A DNA stretch of 13,787 nt, from contig JAKAUA010000042.1 of NCBI GenBank assembly GCA_021827875.1, positions 1 through 13,787 of the forward strand. Reading direction: 5' to 3'. The notes beneath the pieces were generated by a model that was given only the letters and a program-made list of their open reading frames with translations, was not told where the DNA came from and made no database searches. This document shows positions 13,003 through 13,787 of this stretch, piece after piece. The stretch comes from a bacterium (GTDB lineage: Bacteria; Babelota; Babeliae; Babelales; Vermiphilaceae). Position numbers and translations under genes: made by a program. How positions within the stretch are numbered: position 1 is the first letter of the stretch; each line of letters begins with the position of its first letter.

Positions 13003-13014
13003 GAGTAAAAAATG

Positions 13015-13050
13015 AAGAGCTGTCCTCAACTTAGAGAGCAGCTCTTTTTT
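13015..13050 (+). terminator. Rho-independent terminator
   Basis: AAGAGCTG (13015-13022) pairs with CAGCTCTT (13039-13046), followed by more T to 13050. It lies just past the stop of the 12220-13002 gene. Confidence 0.8.
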
Positions 13051-13095
13051 AATTGTAATATTTTCTAATTGTCATATTATTGGAGGTAATATTTC

Positions 13096-13476
13096 ATGAC
13101 TAAACAAATCATAATCATATCATTAGCATTATTAGGTGCATCTGCTTTCTCAGCCGAAACAAATATACAAGCAGACTCACTTCTCACAAGGCTTCAAGAA
13201 CAACGTAACAATGTCAAACAACAGTTGAAGAATAATGCTGCAGAAATATTTAATCGTATTAACAGCGATGGCGGAGATGTATTTGAATTTCTAAAAAAGA
13301 AATACAATCAGCCCAATATGGACCATGAAACCGCGCTTTTTTATCTAGATCGTAAGGGTTATCACCCCGATGTGAAACAATTATTTAAAAAGCGAGACGA
13401 GTTGGATAAAAAACTCGGAGAGCTTCGATCTAAAATTAATAAGATTCAAAATGACATTAACAAATTACAGCCATAA
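13096..13476 (+). CDS. small exported helical protein
   Basis: This 126-residue protein has a clean signal peptide (MTKQ, hydrophobic core, cleavage after FSA at residue 20). The mature part is almost entirely charged helix: residues about 29-56 (LLTRLQEQRNNVKQQLKNNA onward) and 92-126 (VKQLFKKRDELDKKLGELRS onward), joined by a middle with the phrase ETALFYLDRKGYHPD. Two helices with heptad-like spacing suggest a coiled-coil hairpin. GGAGGT stands nine nt before the ATG. No family is recognised. The 5' end, from ribosome-binding site to signal peptide, recurs at 13586-13660, so this gene was once duplicated or shares a mobile 5' segment. Confidence 0.83.
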   Translation: MTKQIIIISLALLGASAFSAETNIQADSLLTRLQEQRNNVKQQLKNNAAEIFNRINSDGGDVFEFLKKKYNQPNMDHETALFYLDRKGYHPDVKQLFKKRDELDKKLGELRSKINKIQNDINKLQP

Positions 13477-13501
13477 TAAGAGCTTATCCAAAATTAAAAA
13501 G

Positions 13502-13565
13502 TGAGAGTTTTTCCTAAATGTATCGGCTAAAATAGCCGGCGAAGTAAAAAAAGGAAAAACTCTCA
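13502..13565. repeat. 64-bp nested palindromic element
   Basis: A perfect 14-bp inverted repeat, TGAGAGTTTTTCCT (13502-13515) and AGGAAAAACTCTCA (13552-13565), encloses a second stem, CGGCTA-AAA-TAGCCG (13524-13538). It has no T-run typical of a terminator. It sits between the two copies of the signal-peptide segment. It could be a MITE-like relic or a structured RNA. Confidence 0.65.
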
Positions 13566-13599
13566 TGTTTATGGTATCAGATAACGGAGGTAATTTTTC

Positions 13600-13713
13600 G
13601 TGAAGAAACAAATAATAATCATATCTTTAGCCCTTTTTGGCGCATCTGCTTTCTCAGCTGAAGATAATGGGAGTAAAAATTCAGGGGGCTTAAAAGCCCC
13701 CGCTTTATTATGA
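13600..13713 (+). pseudogene. signal-peptide remnant, truncated paralogue of the 13096 gene
   Basis: A GTG start at 13600 follows GGAGGT (13586-13591) and opens a 37-codon frame ending at 13713. Residues 1-20 (KKQIIIISLALFGASAFSA after the start) closely match the signal peptide of the 13096 gene, and the upstream DNA matches too. After AED the similarity stops; the last codons run through a terminator hairpin. It looks like a gene that lost its mature part by deletion. Expression as a short secreted peptide (about 17 residues after cleavage) cannot be excluded. Confidence 0.65.
13683..13710. terminator. strong bidirectional terminator
   Basis: GGGGGC (13684-13689) and GCCCCC (13696-13701) form a GC-only stem with a TTAAAA loop. 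On the plus strand GCTTTATTA follows; on the minus strand TGAATTTTTAC follows. It lies between the remnant gene and the convergent gene at the right edge. Confidence 0.75.
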
Positions 13714-13721
13714 ATTTCAAT

Positions 13722-13787
13722 TTATTGATTTTGTATGTATTCGCGAATCCTATTTTCATTGATCTGACCGCAAGTTTCTGCGAAATA
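13722..13787 (-). CDS. probable 3' end of a minus-strand gene (partial)
   Basis: From the right edge the minus strand reads 21 codons without a stop, ending ETCGQINENRIREYIQNQ and TAA at 13724-13722. The stop is followed within 21 nt by the bidirectional terminator. The composition is polar and gene-like, but the piece is too short to identify, so it could still be chance. Confidence 0.45.
   Translation of the reverse strand, partial: YFAETCGQINENRIREYIQNQ

Noticed and set aside
13565..13602. Twelve-codon frame (MFMVSDNGGNFS) whose stop overlaps the GTG at 13600
   Set aside because: It has no ribosome-binding site of its own and starts inside the palindrome. The overlap with the GTG could mimic translational coupling, but nothing else supports it.

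Overview
This is an AT-rich bacterial window with tightly packed, mostly short transcription units. It has no rRNA, tRNA, CRISPR array or transposase. Nearly every gene between about 1.8 kb and the right end begins with a Sec-type or lipoprotein signal sequence, and many of the products are paralogues, charged coiled coils or low-complexity proteins. One lipoprotein carries ankyrin-like helices. This profile fits a host-associated Gram-negative lineage with a reduced genome. My best guess is Candidatus Dependentiae (TM6/Babeliae), but this is inference from overall style and not from a marker gene.

Layout. Positions 1-236 hold a terminator and the promoter region of a small conserved cytoplasmic protein (237-578). 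It is followed by a one-domain ATP-dependent DNA ligase of the LigD/LigC type. The ligase's true start is probably 645, because 591-644 contains the terminator of the gene upstream. A bidirectional terminator (1682-1705) separates the ligase from two tandem minus-strand exported paralogues (1886-2377 and 2459-3007). The first of these seems to have lost a charged tail by frameshift. Next come two plus-strand genes, a membrane-anchored M23 (LytM) peptidase (3185-4381) and a PilO-like bitopic protein (4472-4996).

Positions 4997-5831 are non-coding and lie between convergent genes. They hold three different palindromic elements, including a 48/49-bp inverted repeat around a 103-bp centre, and then the terminator of the next gene.

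The minus-strand block 5832-11289 starts (in map order) with a complete class-I glutamine synthetase that carries a convincing N-terminal signal peptide. This is the most unusual gene here, since the enzyme normally works with ATP in the cytoplasm. It is followed by three larger members of the exported family already seen at 1886 and 2459 (7284-8489, 8524-9264, 9371-10405) and by an ankyrin-like lipoprotein (10438-11289). The lipoprotein and the 9371 gene look like one operon, and the 8524 and 7284 genes another.

After a divergent promoter region, three plus-strand genes encode exported oddities: a Tyr/Asp/Glu-rich protein (11604-12128), a Gly/His/Trp-rich protein with a C-terminal beta-type domain (12220-13002), and a small helical protein (13096-13476). 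A second copy of the last gene's ribosome-binding site and signal peptide survives at 13600-13713 without its mature part. The 3' end of a minus-strand gene probably enters at the right edge.

Taken together, this is mainly an export-dedicated region: an expanded, lineage-specific secreted family around an apparently exported nitrogen enzyme, next to envelope-remodelling and pilus-like genes. An effector or host-interaction role is attractive but is inference.
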